Positions 1 to 7,176 of a stretch of DNA of 64,000 nt are shown here, piece by piece. The position numbers and the translations under genes were made by a program. Source of the DNA: Treponema peruense (lineage in GTDB: Bacteria; Spirochaetota; Spirochaetia; Treponematales; Treponemataceae). The stretch is from positions 496,001 through 560,000 of the forward strand of contig NZ_CP064936.1 in the NCBI RefSeq assembly GCF_016117655.1, in the 5' to 3' direction. Within the stretch, counting starts at the first letter, position 1, and each line of letters begins with the position of its first letter. The notes under the pieces were generated by a model, which saw only the letters and a list, made by a program, of their open reading frames with translations, made no database searches and was not told where the DNA came from.

Positions 1-643
1 GAAGTACACCGATTGTTCCGCCCATCATTTTGACAAGGTTGTGGCATATTGCAAGGCCAAGTCCTGTACCGTAAGAGCGCCGCGCTGTACTGGAGTCTAT
101 CTGATAAAATTCATTGAAAACAAGATTCTGCTTTTCTTTTGGAATTCCTATTCCGCTGTCAATTATTTCAAAAAGAGCTTTTGCTTTGTTTACAGAAACT
201 CTTACAAGAATAAAACCTTTTTCGGTAAACTTTACGGCATTTTTTACAAGATTCAGAATTACCTGTTGGATTCTTACGGGATCACCCATTATTGACGATG
301 GAAGGGCTGGATCAATGTCTGTAATTACTTCGAGCCCTTTTTTAAAGGCTTCCATGCAGACTGTGTCAACAACGCGTTCTGTCAAAGTTGCCGCGTCATA
401 GGGAATGCATTCCAGTTTAAAACTGCTGGTCTGCATTTTTGTAAAGTCAAGAACATCATTTGCCAGCTGAAGAAGTGCGTTCGCGCTTAATTCAATCTGC
501 CTGGTGTATTCTGTCTGTTCTGTGTTCAGGGATGTTGCTTCCAGAAGTTCTGCAGAACTTATTATAGTCTGAATAGGTGTTCGTATTTCGTGCAGTGTGC
601 TTGCAAGAAGTCGGCTTCCTGCTTCTATAGAATTTATATCCAT
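1..643 (-). CDS. Sensor histidine kinase without N-terminal sensor domain (partial, runs off window)
   Basis: The reading frame starts at an ATG at 643 and is still open at base 1, so only the first ~214 residues are visible. A HisKA domain begins almost at once, with the phospho-acceptor box STLHEIRTPIQ at about residues 15-25. It is followed by a HATPase_c domain with an N box (VILNLVKNAVKF), a G1 box (IIDSGIGIP) and a G2 box (GTGLGLAI). There is no transmembrane or PAS segment ahead of HisKA, so this is probably a soluble kinase that receives its signal from a partner protein. It lies 12 bp downstream of a response regulator in the same orientation, so the two are likely cotranscribed. A C-terminal receiver domain may lie beyond the edge. 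The kinase assignment is firm; the signal is unknown. Confidence 0.9.
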   Translation of the reverse strand, partial: MDINSIEAGSRLLASTLHEIRTPIQTIISSAELLEATSLNTEQTEYTRQIELSANALLQLANDVLDFTKMQTSSFKLECIPYDAATLTERVVDTVCMEAFKKGLEVITDIDPALPSSIMGDPVRIQQVILNLVKNAVKFTEKGFILVRVSVNKAKALFEIIDSGIGIPKEKQNLVFNEFYQIDSSTARRSYGTGLGLAICHNLVKMMGGTIGVL

Positions 644-655
644 AAAATAATTTGA

Positions 656-1909
656 TTACGAAGCCGACGAATGCAGGACCTTAACAGCCCGCCTCAAAAT
701 TTCTTCAGGCTTTTTGGGTTTTTCTATAAAGTCTTTTGCGCCAAGACTCATTGCCTGGAAAATCATTTCGCGCTGTGTTGCCTGTGAATAGATGATGACC
801 GGTGTCATAACATTGTGTTTCTGCAGTGTGCGTAGAATGCTCAGGCCGTCCATGTCGTTTATATAAAGATCCAGAATTATAAGATCAAATTTCTGTCCTG
901 AAATAATTGCCTTTACAAATTCCGTGCCGTTCTGGTAAAGCGAGCAGTCACCGCTGATTGCAGAAAATGTACTCTGAAGAATCTTGCGTACAATAACATC
1001 GTCGTCAACAATTGCAATTTTAAGCAGGTTTCCGGTAGAAGCAGAAGTATCTTTTGTCTGTTCACCGAATCTGATTTCTGCACCGCCGTCATCTGTTCCT
1101 TTTTCTGACATAAGAATTTTGTCCGAAACAAAGTCAGTAATATTTGTTCCCGAAGAACGGCTTCCGTCAACCAGTGAATTGAGTATATGCTGCAGGTTGT
1201 GGGCCACTTCTATTCCGTGGTACTGCGGGTGCCCTTCTATAAGGTCTGCGACAAAATCATCGAGTGAAAGAACTTTTATATTCCGTTTGCTCAGGCGCTC
1301 ATCGGCCGTAATGTTGTCAAACAGAAGTTCCAAGTTTGCGCCGTCAACAAAACTCAACTGAAGATTAGTGAGCATAAGGATTACTTTGGGATTGACAAGT
1401 TTGTGCAGCGTAATTATTTCTGAAATTTTGTATTTGATTAAAAAAAGTTTTTCCCTGTTGAGTCCGCGTGCTATTTCTACGAAAATAAGGTTTCCGTTAA
1501 TGTGAATGTCAAGAATACATGGCGTTTCATCAAATGAAAAACTCTGTCTTAAAATTGAACCAATTGCTTCAAAGAAAACATCAAAGCGGATTGGCTTTGT
1601 GAAATATTTTACGACGCCGTATTCTACAAGAGTGGCGGCTTTTGAACGTTCAATTGTTGGTCCAATAAGAATAACCGGTTTGCGTCGTGCATTTGGATCA
1701 TTACGTTTTTTTTCAAGAAGATCCATAATATCTGAATTCAGGCTGTCGTTTGCTTCAATTATAATTAACGATGGAAGCATTGTGATTATTTTAGTGTATG
1801 CATCCCTGTTTCCTGTTGCATTTTCCAGGTGAACCTGTTCTTCGGCAAGTTTTTCCTTGAGAAATTCACGGAACAGATGGGAGCCGTCTATCAGAAGAAC
1901 TTCTTTCAT
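656..1909 (-). CDS. Two-receiver response regulator with unassigned central domain
   Basis: This is a 417-residue protein with a receiver-like fold at each end. The C-terminal receiver (about residues 296-417) is complete: the acidic pair in AIVDDD, the phospho-acceptor in LIILDLY, and the Lys in IEKPKKP. The N-terminal receiver (1-120) keeps VLLID and the YFTKPI lysine, but has Glu (LIIIEAND) where the acceptor Asp should be, so it may be locked or inactive. Residues 125-290 form an alpha/beta region that I do not recognise. There is no DNA-binding domain, so output is probably through protein contacts. The histidine kinase gene follows by 12 bp. The start at 1909 is supported by a promoter whose -10 box ends 6 nt upstream, which implies a leaderless message. 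Confidence 0.85.
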   Translation of the reverse strand: MKEVLLIDGSHLFREFLKEKLAEEQVHLENATGNRDAYTKIITMLPSLIIIEANDSLNSDIMDLLEKKRNDPNARRKPVILIGPTIERSKAATLVEYGVVKYFTKPIRFDVFFEAIGSILRQSFSFDETPCILDIHINGNLIFVEIARGLNREKLFLIKYKISEIITLHKLVNPKVILMLTNLQLSFVDGANLELLFDNITADERLSKRNIKVLSLDDFVADLIEGHPQYHGIEVAHNLQHILNSLVDGSRSSGTNITDFVSDKILMSEKGTDDGGAEIRFGEQTKDTSASTGNLLKIAIVDDDVIVRKILQSTFSAISGDCSLYQNGTEFVKAIISGQKFDLIILDLYINDMDGLSILRTLQKHNVMTPVIIYSQATQREMIFQAMSLGAKDFIEKPKKPEEILRRAVKVLHSSAS

Positions 1910-1910
1910 A

Positions 1911-1939
1911 TGTACATACTACTTTATTAAGGGTATAAT
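1911..1939 (+). promoter_or_regulatory. Promoter for the DJ-1/PfpI gene
   Basis: TGTACA (1911-1916) and TATAAT (1934-1939) are separated by 17 bp. The expected start site near 1946 gives a 25-nt leader that contains the ribosome binding site. It overlaps the divergent promoter at 1916-1944. Confidence 0.6.
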
Positions 1940-1944
1940 TTCAA
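1916..1944 (-). promoter_or_regulatory. Leaderless-type promoter of the response regulator/kinase operon
   Basis: On the minus strand, TTGAAA (1939-1944) and TAGTAT (1916-1921) are 17 bp apart. The -10 box ends 6 nt before the ATG at 1909, so transcription should start at or next to the start codon. No Shine-Dalgarno sequence can be fitted. Confidence 0.65.
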
Positions 1945-1970
1945 GGTGATTTTTTATGGGAGGAATAAAT

Positions 1971-2567
1971 ATGAAAGACGGAATAAAGCGTGTGGCGGTG
2001 CTTCTTGCAAACGGATTTGAAGAAATAGAAGCGCTGACTCCTGTGGATTATTTAAGAAGAGCAGGCGCAGAAGTTTCTCTTGTTGCGACAGGAACTTCAT
2101 CGCGTTCGGTTACAGGTTCACACGGAATAAATGTTACTGCAGACATCAACCTTGATTCTTACCTTGCTTCGTTAAGGAACAGTCTGCCCGATGCAGTTAT
2201 TGTTCCAGGTGGAATGCCGGGTTCGGTGAATGTTTCTGAAAGCAGGCGGGCTCTTGTTTTGATTAATGAAATGTTTAAGGCAGGAAAACTGGTGTGTGCA
2301 ATCTGTGCTGCGCCCGCCGTTGTTCTGTCACGTACAGAAGTTCTTACCGGCAAGAAATGGACGTGTTATCCCGGCATGGAAAACCATAGCGAAGAGTCAA
2401 AGAAATATGCAGCCCTTCATGAAGAAAATGTTCCTTTTGTTGTAGACGGCAATTTGATTACTTCACGAGGTCCTGGTACTGCAGAACAGTTTGCAATGAA
2501 AATTGTAGAAACCCTGTTCGATGCCGCAACTTCACTTGAGATAGCAAAAACTGCAGTTCAGCGTTAA
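1971..2567 (+). CDS. DJ-1/PfpI (YajL-like) family protein
   Basis: This DJ-1/PfpI superfamily protein has about 198 residues. It carries the conserved Glu in ANGFEEIEALT and the nucleophile-elbow Cys in AICAAPAVVL. The later SRGPGTAEQFAM stretch is typical of the YajL/DJ-1 branch. Members act as cytoplasmic redox-sensitive glyoxalases, deglycases or chaperones, and the sequence does not decide between these. An upstream in-frame ATG at 1956 is possible, but GGGAGG at 1958-1963 lies inside that extension and sits 7 nt before the ATG at 1971, so 1971 is the better start. The gene is convergent with the next one and overlaps it by 4 bp. Confidence 0.9.
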   Translation: MKDGIKRVAVLLANGFEEIEALTPVDYLRRAGAEVSLVATGTSSRSVTGSHGINVTADINLDSYLASLRNSLPDAVIVPGGMPGSVNVSESRRALVLINEMFKAGKLVCAICAAPAVVLSRTEVLTGKKWTCYPGMENHSEESKKYAALHEENVPFVVDGNLITSRGPGTAEQFAMKIVETLFDAATSLEIAKTAVQR

Positions 2568-3310
2568 ACGGCTGTATTGTCTTCCAGAACAAAGCTTGTG
2601 TTGTTGTAAATCATCAGAAATTCAACGCGGTCTTTTACTTCGAGAATTTTGTAGAGTTCCAGCATACGGGCTTTGAGTTTGCTTTCTGATATGTTGTGGA
2701 ATGCAGCTATTGCGCTGTATTTTTCACCTGCCAGAACCCTTGTCAGAAAGTCAAGATCCTGGGGTGTGCATAAAGAAGAATCTATTTTTTTTTCAAAGTG
2801 CTGTGTTCCGAGTTCCTTTAAGCGCGGGTAAAACAAAAGAAAAATCAGCAGCATCATAAAAAGGGCGCCAAGAATGTGCATTGCAGAAATCCAGAACATG
2901 AGCTGGCCTTCGAAAAAAATCTGCATAAAGACGCTTGCAACCGGAATAATTGAAAATGCAATTATTTTAAGAACCATGTGTTTTTTGAAAAAGTTTATAA
3001 AATAAAGAAATACAGCGCTTGTAATTATACAGATAAGGCCGAGTACATTACCGCCGTCAAGAAAGTTTCCTATCCCGTAGACGTAAAAAACAATGACATG
3101 TGCTGTAAAATGAAGCGGGTTCAGCAAAAGATAAAGGTAACCTACGAAAGCTACAGTATTGATTGTAAGAGAGTCAAATCTTGTAACAAGAAAAGGTTCA
3201 TTGATTTTATAGCTGAAAAACTGAAATATGCTTATTACAAGACATGCTCCGGTTATAAAAGTTCCTGCAATGGAAACTGTTTGCCATATTTTCTTTTCTT
3301 TTTGATCCAT
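2564..3310 (-). CDS. Membrane-bound LuxR-type transcriptional regulator
   Basis: The protein has 248 residues. The first ~170 form about five to six hydrophobic helices. The C-terminal ~70 residues (from about TPQDLDFLTRVLAGEKYSAI to the LKARMLELYKIL region) look like a LuxR/GerE four-helix HTH, with the recognition-helix segment SESKLKARM. It is probably a one-component regulator that senses at or in the membrane. An AGGA ribosome binding site lies upstream of the ATG at 3310. The target genes are unknown; the neighbouring flavin reductase is on the same strand. A palindromic hairpin separates the two (3325-3365). Confidence 0.7.
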   Translation of the reverse strand: MDQKEKKIWQTVSIAGTFITGACLVISIFQFFSYKINEPFLVTRFDSLTINTVAFVGYLYLLLNPLHFTAHVIVFYVYGIGNFLDGGNVLGLICIITSAVFLYFINFFKKHMVLKIIAFSIIPVASVFMQIFFEGQLMFWISAMHILGALFMMLLIFLLFYPRLKELGTQHFEKKIDSSLCTPQDLDFLTRVLAGEKYSAIAAFHNISESKLKARMLELYKILEVKDRVEFLMIYNNTSFVLEDNTAV

Positions 3311-3324
3311 TTTTCGGTCCTGTA

Positions 3325-3365
3325 GTTTTCATGAACAACGCTATTCAAGTTGTTTATGAAAAACG
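3325..3365. repeat. Dispersed palindromic hairpin, single copy of the element repeated at 56 kb
   Basis: This is an imperfect inverted repeat in which TTTTCATGAACAAC pairs with GTTGTTTATGAAAA around a 9-nt loop. Its left arm and loop start (TTTTCATGAACAACGCTATT) are identical to the last hairpin of each 142-bp unit at 56083-56508. It lies between two minus-strand genes and could stabilise or end transcripts, but no U-tract suits a strong terminator. Confidence 0.7.
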
Positions 3366-3420
3366 TTGATTTTTTCAGGCACTCTCCGTCATGGATATAA
3401 CTCTCTTTGGCTTTGCAGAA

Positions 3421-3957
3421 TTATTTTGTATCTGCTATTACCTTTGTTATTTCTCCTATATACATTGTGTGAAAGTCGTTTTTTCTGTAATTCTGGTCAC
3501 AGATATGTTCGTCAGTAAAAGAGAAAGGGTTAAGTTCCTGTGCATAGAGTTTTCTGCAGAAGAGAACAAGCCTTGCCTGTTTTATCCACGGTGTTCCGTT
3601 CATGTATTCTACATCGAGTTTTGCAGGGCGAAATTTGTCTCCGTCGCGGCCTGAATGACATCCGCAGTAGTCCAGTGCATTTTTGAATTTTTCGCTCAGA
3701 ACGCTCAGTGAAAAAGTGTCTGTCTGGTCAATAATTTCTTTTGTGTAGCGTGTAGGGCGTATATAAATTGTTGCGACGGGTTTGTTCCACAGAATGCCTA
3801 CACCGCCCCAGCTTGCTGTCATTGTATTCGGTCTTCCTGTGATGATTTTCCCGTCTTCGTCTTCTCTTTTTGTGCAGGCTGTAACAAGCATCCAGTCTTT
3901 GCCGATCATTTTGAACGGATTGTCTGTAAGCGCTTCCGGACGGATATTCTTCATCAT
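3421..3957 (-). CDS. Flavin reductase-like (FMN-binding split-barrel) protein
   Basis: This 178-residue protein resembles the flavin reductase-like FMN-binding family: N-terminal MLVTACTKRE, the NTMTASWGGVGILWNKP segment that typically contacts flavin, and the IRPTRYTKE segment. Such proteins bind FMN and act as NAD(P)H:flavin oxidoreductases or as electron carriers. The substrate is not evident. AGGAG sits 7 nt before the ATG at 3957, with a second in-frame ATG next to it. tRNA-Ala and its terminator lie upstream on the same strand. Confidence 0.85.
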   Translation of the reverse strand: MMKNIRPEALTDNPFKMIGKDWMLVTACTKREDEDGKIITGRPNTMTASWGGVGILWNKPVATIYIRPTRYTKEIIDQTDTFSLSVLSEKFKNALDYCGCHSGRDGDKFRPAKLDVEYMNGTPWIKQARLVLFCRKLYAQELNPFSFTDEHICDQNYRKNDFHTMYIGEITKVIADTK

Positions 3958-3987
3958 AACGGGACTCCTACACCTCTACGTGTAAAA

Positions 3988-4021
3988 TAAAAAAGGCGAT
4001 TTGAACTTAATCAAACCGCCT
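3988..4021 (-). terminator. Rho-independent terminator of tRNA-Ala
   Basis: Read on the minus strand, a GC-rich stem (AGGCGGTTTGA pairing with TTCAAATCGCCT, 3994-4021) is followed by a T-run. It begins 7 bp beyond the tRNA 3' end. Confidence 0.8.
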
Positions 4022-4027
4022 AAAACG

Positions 4028-4101
<74 letters not shown>

Positions 4102-4165
4102 ATAGTTGTTCCAGTATACCCAAAACTGCCGTTTTTGGTCAATAGGGGGAAAGGCTCTTTTGTGG

Positions 4166-4819
4166 CTATTTTAAAAGTTGCGAGAAAGATTCGGCAAGTG
4201 AATTAATGCGGTCAAGGGATGAATCGTCACCGGAAAGAGTAAAAAGTTCTCCTTCACCGGACTTTGGATTTTCCATGACAATTTTCTTTCTTTCAAGAAG
4301 ATGAATGCTCATTATGTCGCATACACCCGAGCAGAACCACTGTGCTGCATCAGGAATGAGCTCTTTTTTTACAGAAACTGTTCCGGCTTCAAGAAGTGCT
4401 TCGAATACTTTGCAGGTTTGCGCAGTTATTTTTTCGCGCTCGTCTTTTATAATCTTTGCGGCTTCGGGAGAAAAATATTTCTGGCTTTCAACAAAAGTAT
4501 AAATCTGAAAAAGGGGTGATTTTTCGTGCATTTTAATATAGCGGCTTACAATTCCCTTAAGGACTGTCTCGGGAGGATACCTTTTTGCAACGGAATCTAT
4601 GTCTGCCGGAATAAAACTGATTGAAGCCAGATATTCGGCACAGGATTCGGTAGTGCGCAGAATAAGGTCTTCCCTGCTTTCAAAGTGGTTGTAAAGGGAC
4701 GCTTTTTTTATTCCGAGTGCGCCTGCTATGTCCGAAAGGCTTGTTCCGCTGGTGGAATGTGCAAAAGCCATATCCAGAAGAGCCTTGATTATGTCGTCTT
4801 TTTTGATTTTTTCACCCAT
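4166..4819 (-). CDS. TetR/AcrR family transcriptional regulator
   Basis: The protein has 217 residues from the ATG at 4819. Residues 5-55 form the TetR HTH, with TSLSDIAGALGIKKASLYNHF as the helix-turn-helix and the typical DLILRTTE continuation. The rest is a helical ligand-binding domain without a recognisable ligand signature. Upstream in-frame codons reach 4885, but AGAGG just before 4819 and the promoter at 4851-4879 make 4819 the start. An imperfect palindrome immediately downstream of the -10 box suggests autorepression. It is transcribed divergently from the DUF2156-thrC operon, which it might also control. Confidence 0.88.
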   Translation of the reverse strand: MGEKIKKDDIIKALLDMAFAHSTSGTSLSDIAGALGIKKASLYNHFESREDLILRTTESCAEYLASISFIPADIDSVAKRYPPETVLKGIVSRYIKMHEKSPLFQIYTFVESQKYFSPEAAKIIKDEREKITAQTCKVFEALLEAGTVSVKKELIPDAAQWFCSGVCDIMSIHLLERKKIVMENPKSGEGELFTLSGDDSSLDRINSLAESFSQLLK

Positions 4820-4831
4820 TTTGAACCTCTG

Positions 4832-4879
4832 ACTACCAAACGTTAGTTTTATTTTACAGCAAGGACGGCTGCTTGTAAA
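4832..4879 (-). promoter_or_regulatory. Promoter and candidate operator of the TetR gene
   Basis: On the minus strand, TTTACA (4874-4879) and TAAAAT (4851-4856) are exactly 17 bp apart. Just downstream is the interrupted palindrome ACTAACGTTTGGTAGT (4832-4847; outer ACTA/TAGT arms). That position would let a TetR dimer block transcription initiation. The operator is an inference. Confidence 0.55.
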
Positions 4880-4904
4880 GGGCATGACATGTTAGTGAAG
4901 CATG

Positions 4905-4933
4905 TTGTCGACTTAAATTGAATTTTGTATTAT
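4905..4933 (+). promoter_or_regulatory. Promoter of the DUF2156-thrC operon
   Basis: TTGTCG (4905-4910) and TATTAT (4928-4933) are 17 bp apart. The ATG at 4943 is only 9 nt after the -10 box, so any leader would be about 0-4 nt long. Confidence 0.6.
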
Positions 4934-4942
4934 CTTTACTAT

Positions 4943-5860
4943 ATGAGTATTCCGAATTTTCCGGAATTTGTTCCTTTGGACATGTCTTTGAAGGAAGAAC
5001 TTGTTCCGTTTTTTAAGAATATCAGTAGCGGTATGTGCGAAAACACATTCGCTTCTTTAATTTTGTACAGCAGTTATTTTAATTACAGAATCAGCCGTTA
5101 TTCAGATTTGACGCTGATTGTAACGTGCGAACCCAAAAACAGTGAACCGTTTTTTTATATTATTGGAAAATTTTTGCCGGCAGCAGAATATATTGAACTT
5201 TGTTCTTCTCCTGCAATGGAAAAATACAGAATAATGAGAAACGCACCTGCAGAAATTGTTCCGCAGTATGGGGAGGAGCTCTGCAAAGCCGGGTTTACCG
5301 TGGAACTTGACCGCGACAACTGTGACTATCTGTATTCCAGAAATGATCTTGCTCTTCTTAAGGGCAAGGCTTTCCATAAGAAAAAGAATCTTGTAAATCA
5401 GTTTTTAAAGCTTTATGATAAAGATGTACGTGAACTGGATGATTTGACAACAAAAGATGCTTTTTCTGTTCTGGACAAATGGAAACAGCACCGTTTGGAA
5501 GAGGGCGGTGATGACGGTGACTTTGAGCAGTGCACTCTTGCGCTTAAAAACCGTGTGTTTTTGGACTTAAAGGGTATTGTTGTCTATGCCGGCGGAATTC
5601 CTTCAGGATTTTGTCTTGGGGAATTTTCTTCTGATGAAAAAATGTTTATATGTCATTTTGAAAAGGGAATTCCCAAAGTTCAGGGAATTTATCAGGCAGT
5701 AAATAAATTTACTGCAGAATGGCTTCCTGAAAGCGTAGAACTTATTAACCGGGAGCAGGATCTTGGCGATGAAGGTCTAAGACATGCAAAAATGTCGTAC
5801 AGGCCGTGCGCTATGTTGGAAAAATACCTGATTTATAGAGGTGAAAAATGCACTTTGTAA
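4943..5860 (+). CDS. DUF2156 (LPG_synthase_C-like, GNAT-fold) protein
   Basis: The protein has about 305 residues. It resembles the DUF2156 / phosphatidylglycerol lysyltransferase C-terminal family of tandem GNAT-fold proteins, with AFHKKKNLVNQFLKLY (residues ~142-157) and the C-terminal ELINREQDLGDEGLRHAK segment typical of it. Soluble members of the family, without the flippase half, are common but poorly characterised. Aminoacyl transfer from a charged tRNA is a family-based possibility, not shown here. There is no membrane segment. The ATG at 4943 is chosen over the TTG at 4925, which lies across the -10 box. The gene overlaps thrC by 13 bp. Confidence 0.7.
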   Translation: MSIPNFPEFVPLDMSLKEELVPFFKNISSGMCENTFASLILYSSYFNYRISRYSDLTLIVTCEPKNSEPFFYIIGKFLPAAEYIELCSSPAMEKYRIMRNAPAEIVPQYGEELCKAGFTVELDRDNCDYLYSRNDLALLKGKAFHKKKNLVNQFLKLYDKDVRELDDLTTKDAFSVLDKWKQHRLEEGGDDGDFEQCTLALKNRVFLDLKGIVVYAGGIPSGFCLGEFSSDEKMFICHFEKGIPKVQGIYQAVNKFTAEWLPESVELINREQDLGDEGLRHAKMSYRPCAMLEKYLIYRGEKCTL

Positions 5861-7176
5861 GCACGAGAGATGAAAATAATAAAGTCACATTCAAAAAGGC
5901 TGTCCTTGACTGTATGCCTTCTGACGGCGGGCTTTATGTTCCTTATGACACCGGGGATTTGAGGCGCTGGATTCTGTATGCAGACGAAAACACCAGTTTT
6001 GCAAGCCTTGCAGGTTCTCTTACTTCGGCAATGATCAATGACGAGTTTAGCCCCATAATATGCGAGGCAATTGCAACAGGAGCGTTTCCTGTAAATCCTG
6101 TTCTGAGGCCGCTGGATGAAAATCTGTTTATGCTGGAACTTTACCACGGTGCTACAGGTACCTTCAAGGATTTTGGCGTTTCCTACCTTGCGTCGGCACT
6201 GGAAACAATACTCAGAATGGACGGCGAAAAGGCAATACTTCTTGACGCAACAGCCGGTGAACTCGGTGCGTGTATGGCTGCGGCTCTTCGCGGAAAAAAG
6301 CTTGTAAAGTCGGTGCTTTTGTGTCCCAAAGGCAGGCTGCGCGGAATGGACGAAGCCGATTTTGTCTGGAACGGAGGAAACATTTATCCTGTTGAAGTAG
6401 ACGGAAGTGAAGAGGACTGCCACAATCTTGTACGCAGAATCTTTGCAGACAGAAGCCTTTTAGAAAAGTATCATCTTACGGTGGCAAATACTGCAAATAT
6501 AGGACGTCTTCTTCCGCAGGCATTCTTTTATACATTTGCATTTTCGCGCTTAAAGAAAATAGTAAGCGGCGATATTTTTTATGCTCTTTCAGCAGGAAAT
6601 TATGGTAATCTTGTTTCAGGCCTTTACGGATGGAAAATGGCGCTCCCCGTAAACGGATTCGTTGTTCCTTCCACTGCAAATCTGCGGCTTGATGCACAGG
6701 GAGCATGCATGGTTTTGGACAGCATGGTTCCGCTCAGCAAGCGAACGCCGGCAGATCCTGCAGACCCGTCAAATATAGAGCGTCTGGAACAGATTTTTAA
6801 TGCCAATTCCCTTATGTTAAGAAGTTTTGTATTCCCAGCTCCTGTAAGTGAAGAAGAAAAGATAGCAGCCTGCAAGGAACTGTTTATAAAGTACAAAGTT
6901 TATGCAGACAGCGATACTGCCAGTGCCTATGCTGCGGCAAAAAAACGTGGCGATGTTGTATGCGGTGAAGATGGAACGGTTGTGCTTGTTGCCAGGGATT
7001 CCCCGTGTCTTGACTCAAAGTTCATCAGGCGCAGTATAGGGGAAGAGCCGGAAGTAACAGAAAATGTATCCGGAGCATTCAGGCCTGTTTCGCTTACAAG
7101 ACCTGCTATTGCTCCGGATGATATTGATTCCCTTGTTTCAGTGCTTAATTCTTTGAATCTTTTGAGGATTTTTTAG
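5848..7176 (+). CDS. thrC: Threonine synthase
   Basis: This 442-residue PLP-dependent enzyme converts O-phosphohomoserine to threonine. It starts with the family-typical FVSTRDENNKVTFKKAVLDCMPSDGGLYVP region. The PLP lysine is in GATGTFKDFGV (around residue 108). The phosphate-binding loop is in the ALSAGNYGNLVSGLYG segment. Length fits the bacterial ThrC family. It is translationally coupled to the DUF2156 gene by a 13-bp overlap and converges with the GH13 gene on the other strand, with a 32-bp overlap. Confidence 0.95.
   Translation: MHFVSTRDENNKVTFKKAVLDCMPSDGGLYVPYDTGDLRRWILYADENTSFASLAGSLTSAMINDEFSPIICEAIATGAFPVNPVLRPLDENLFMLELYHGATGTFKDFGVSYLASALETILRMDGEKAILLDATAGELGACMAAALRGKKLVKSVLLCPKGRLRGMDEADFVWNGGNIYPVEVDGSEEDCHNLVRRIFADRSLLEKYHLTVANTANIGRLLPQAFFYTFAFSRLKKIVSGDIFYALSAGNYGNLVSGLYGWKMALPVNGFVVPSTANLRLDAQGACMVLDSMVPLSKRTPADPADPSNIERLEQIFNANSLMLRSFVFPAPVSEEEKIAACKELFIKYKVYADSDTASAYAAAKKRGDVVCGEDGTVVLVARDSPCLDSKFIRRSIGEEPEVTENVSGAFRPVSLTRPAIAPDDIDSLVSVLNSLNLLRIF

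Noticed and set aside
1956-1970. Earlier ATG for the DJ-1 gene
   Set aside because: The ribosome binding site for the second ATG lies within these five codons, and the family alignment begins after the second Met.
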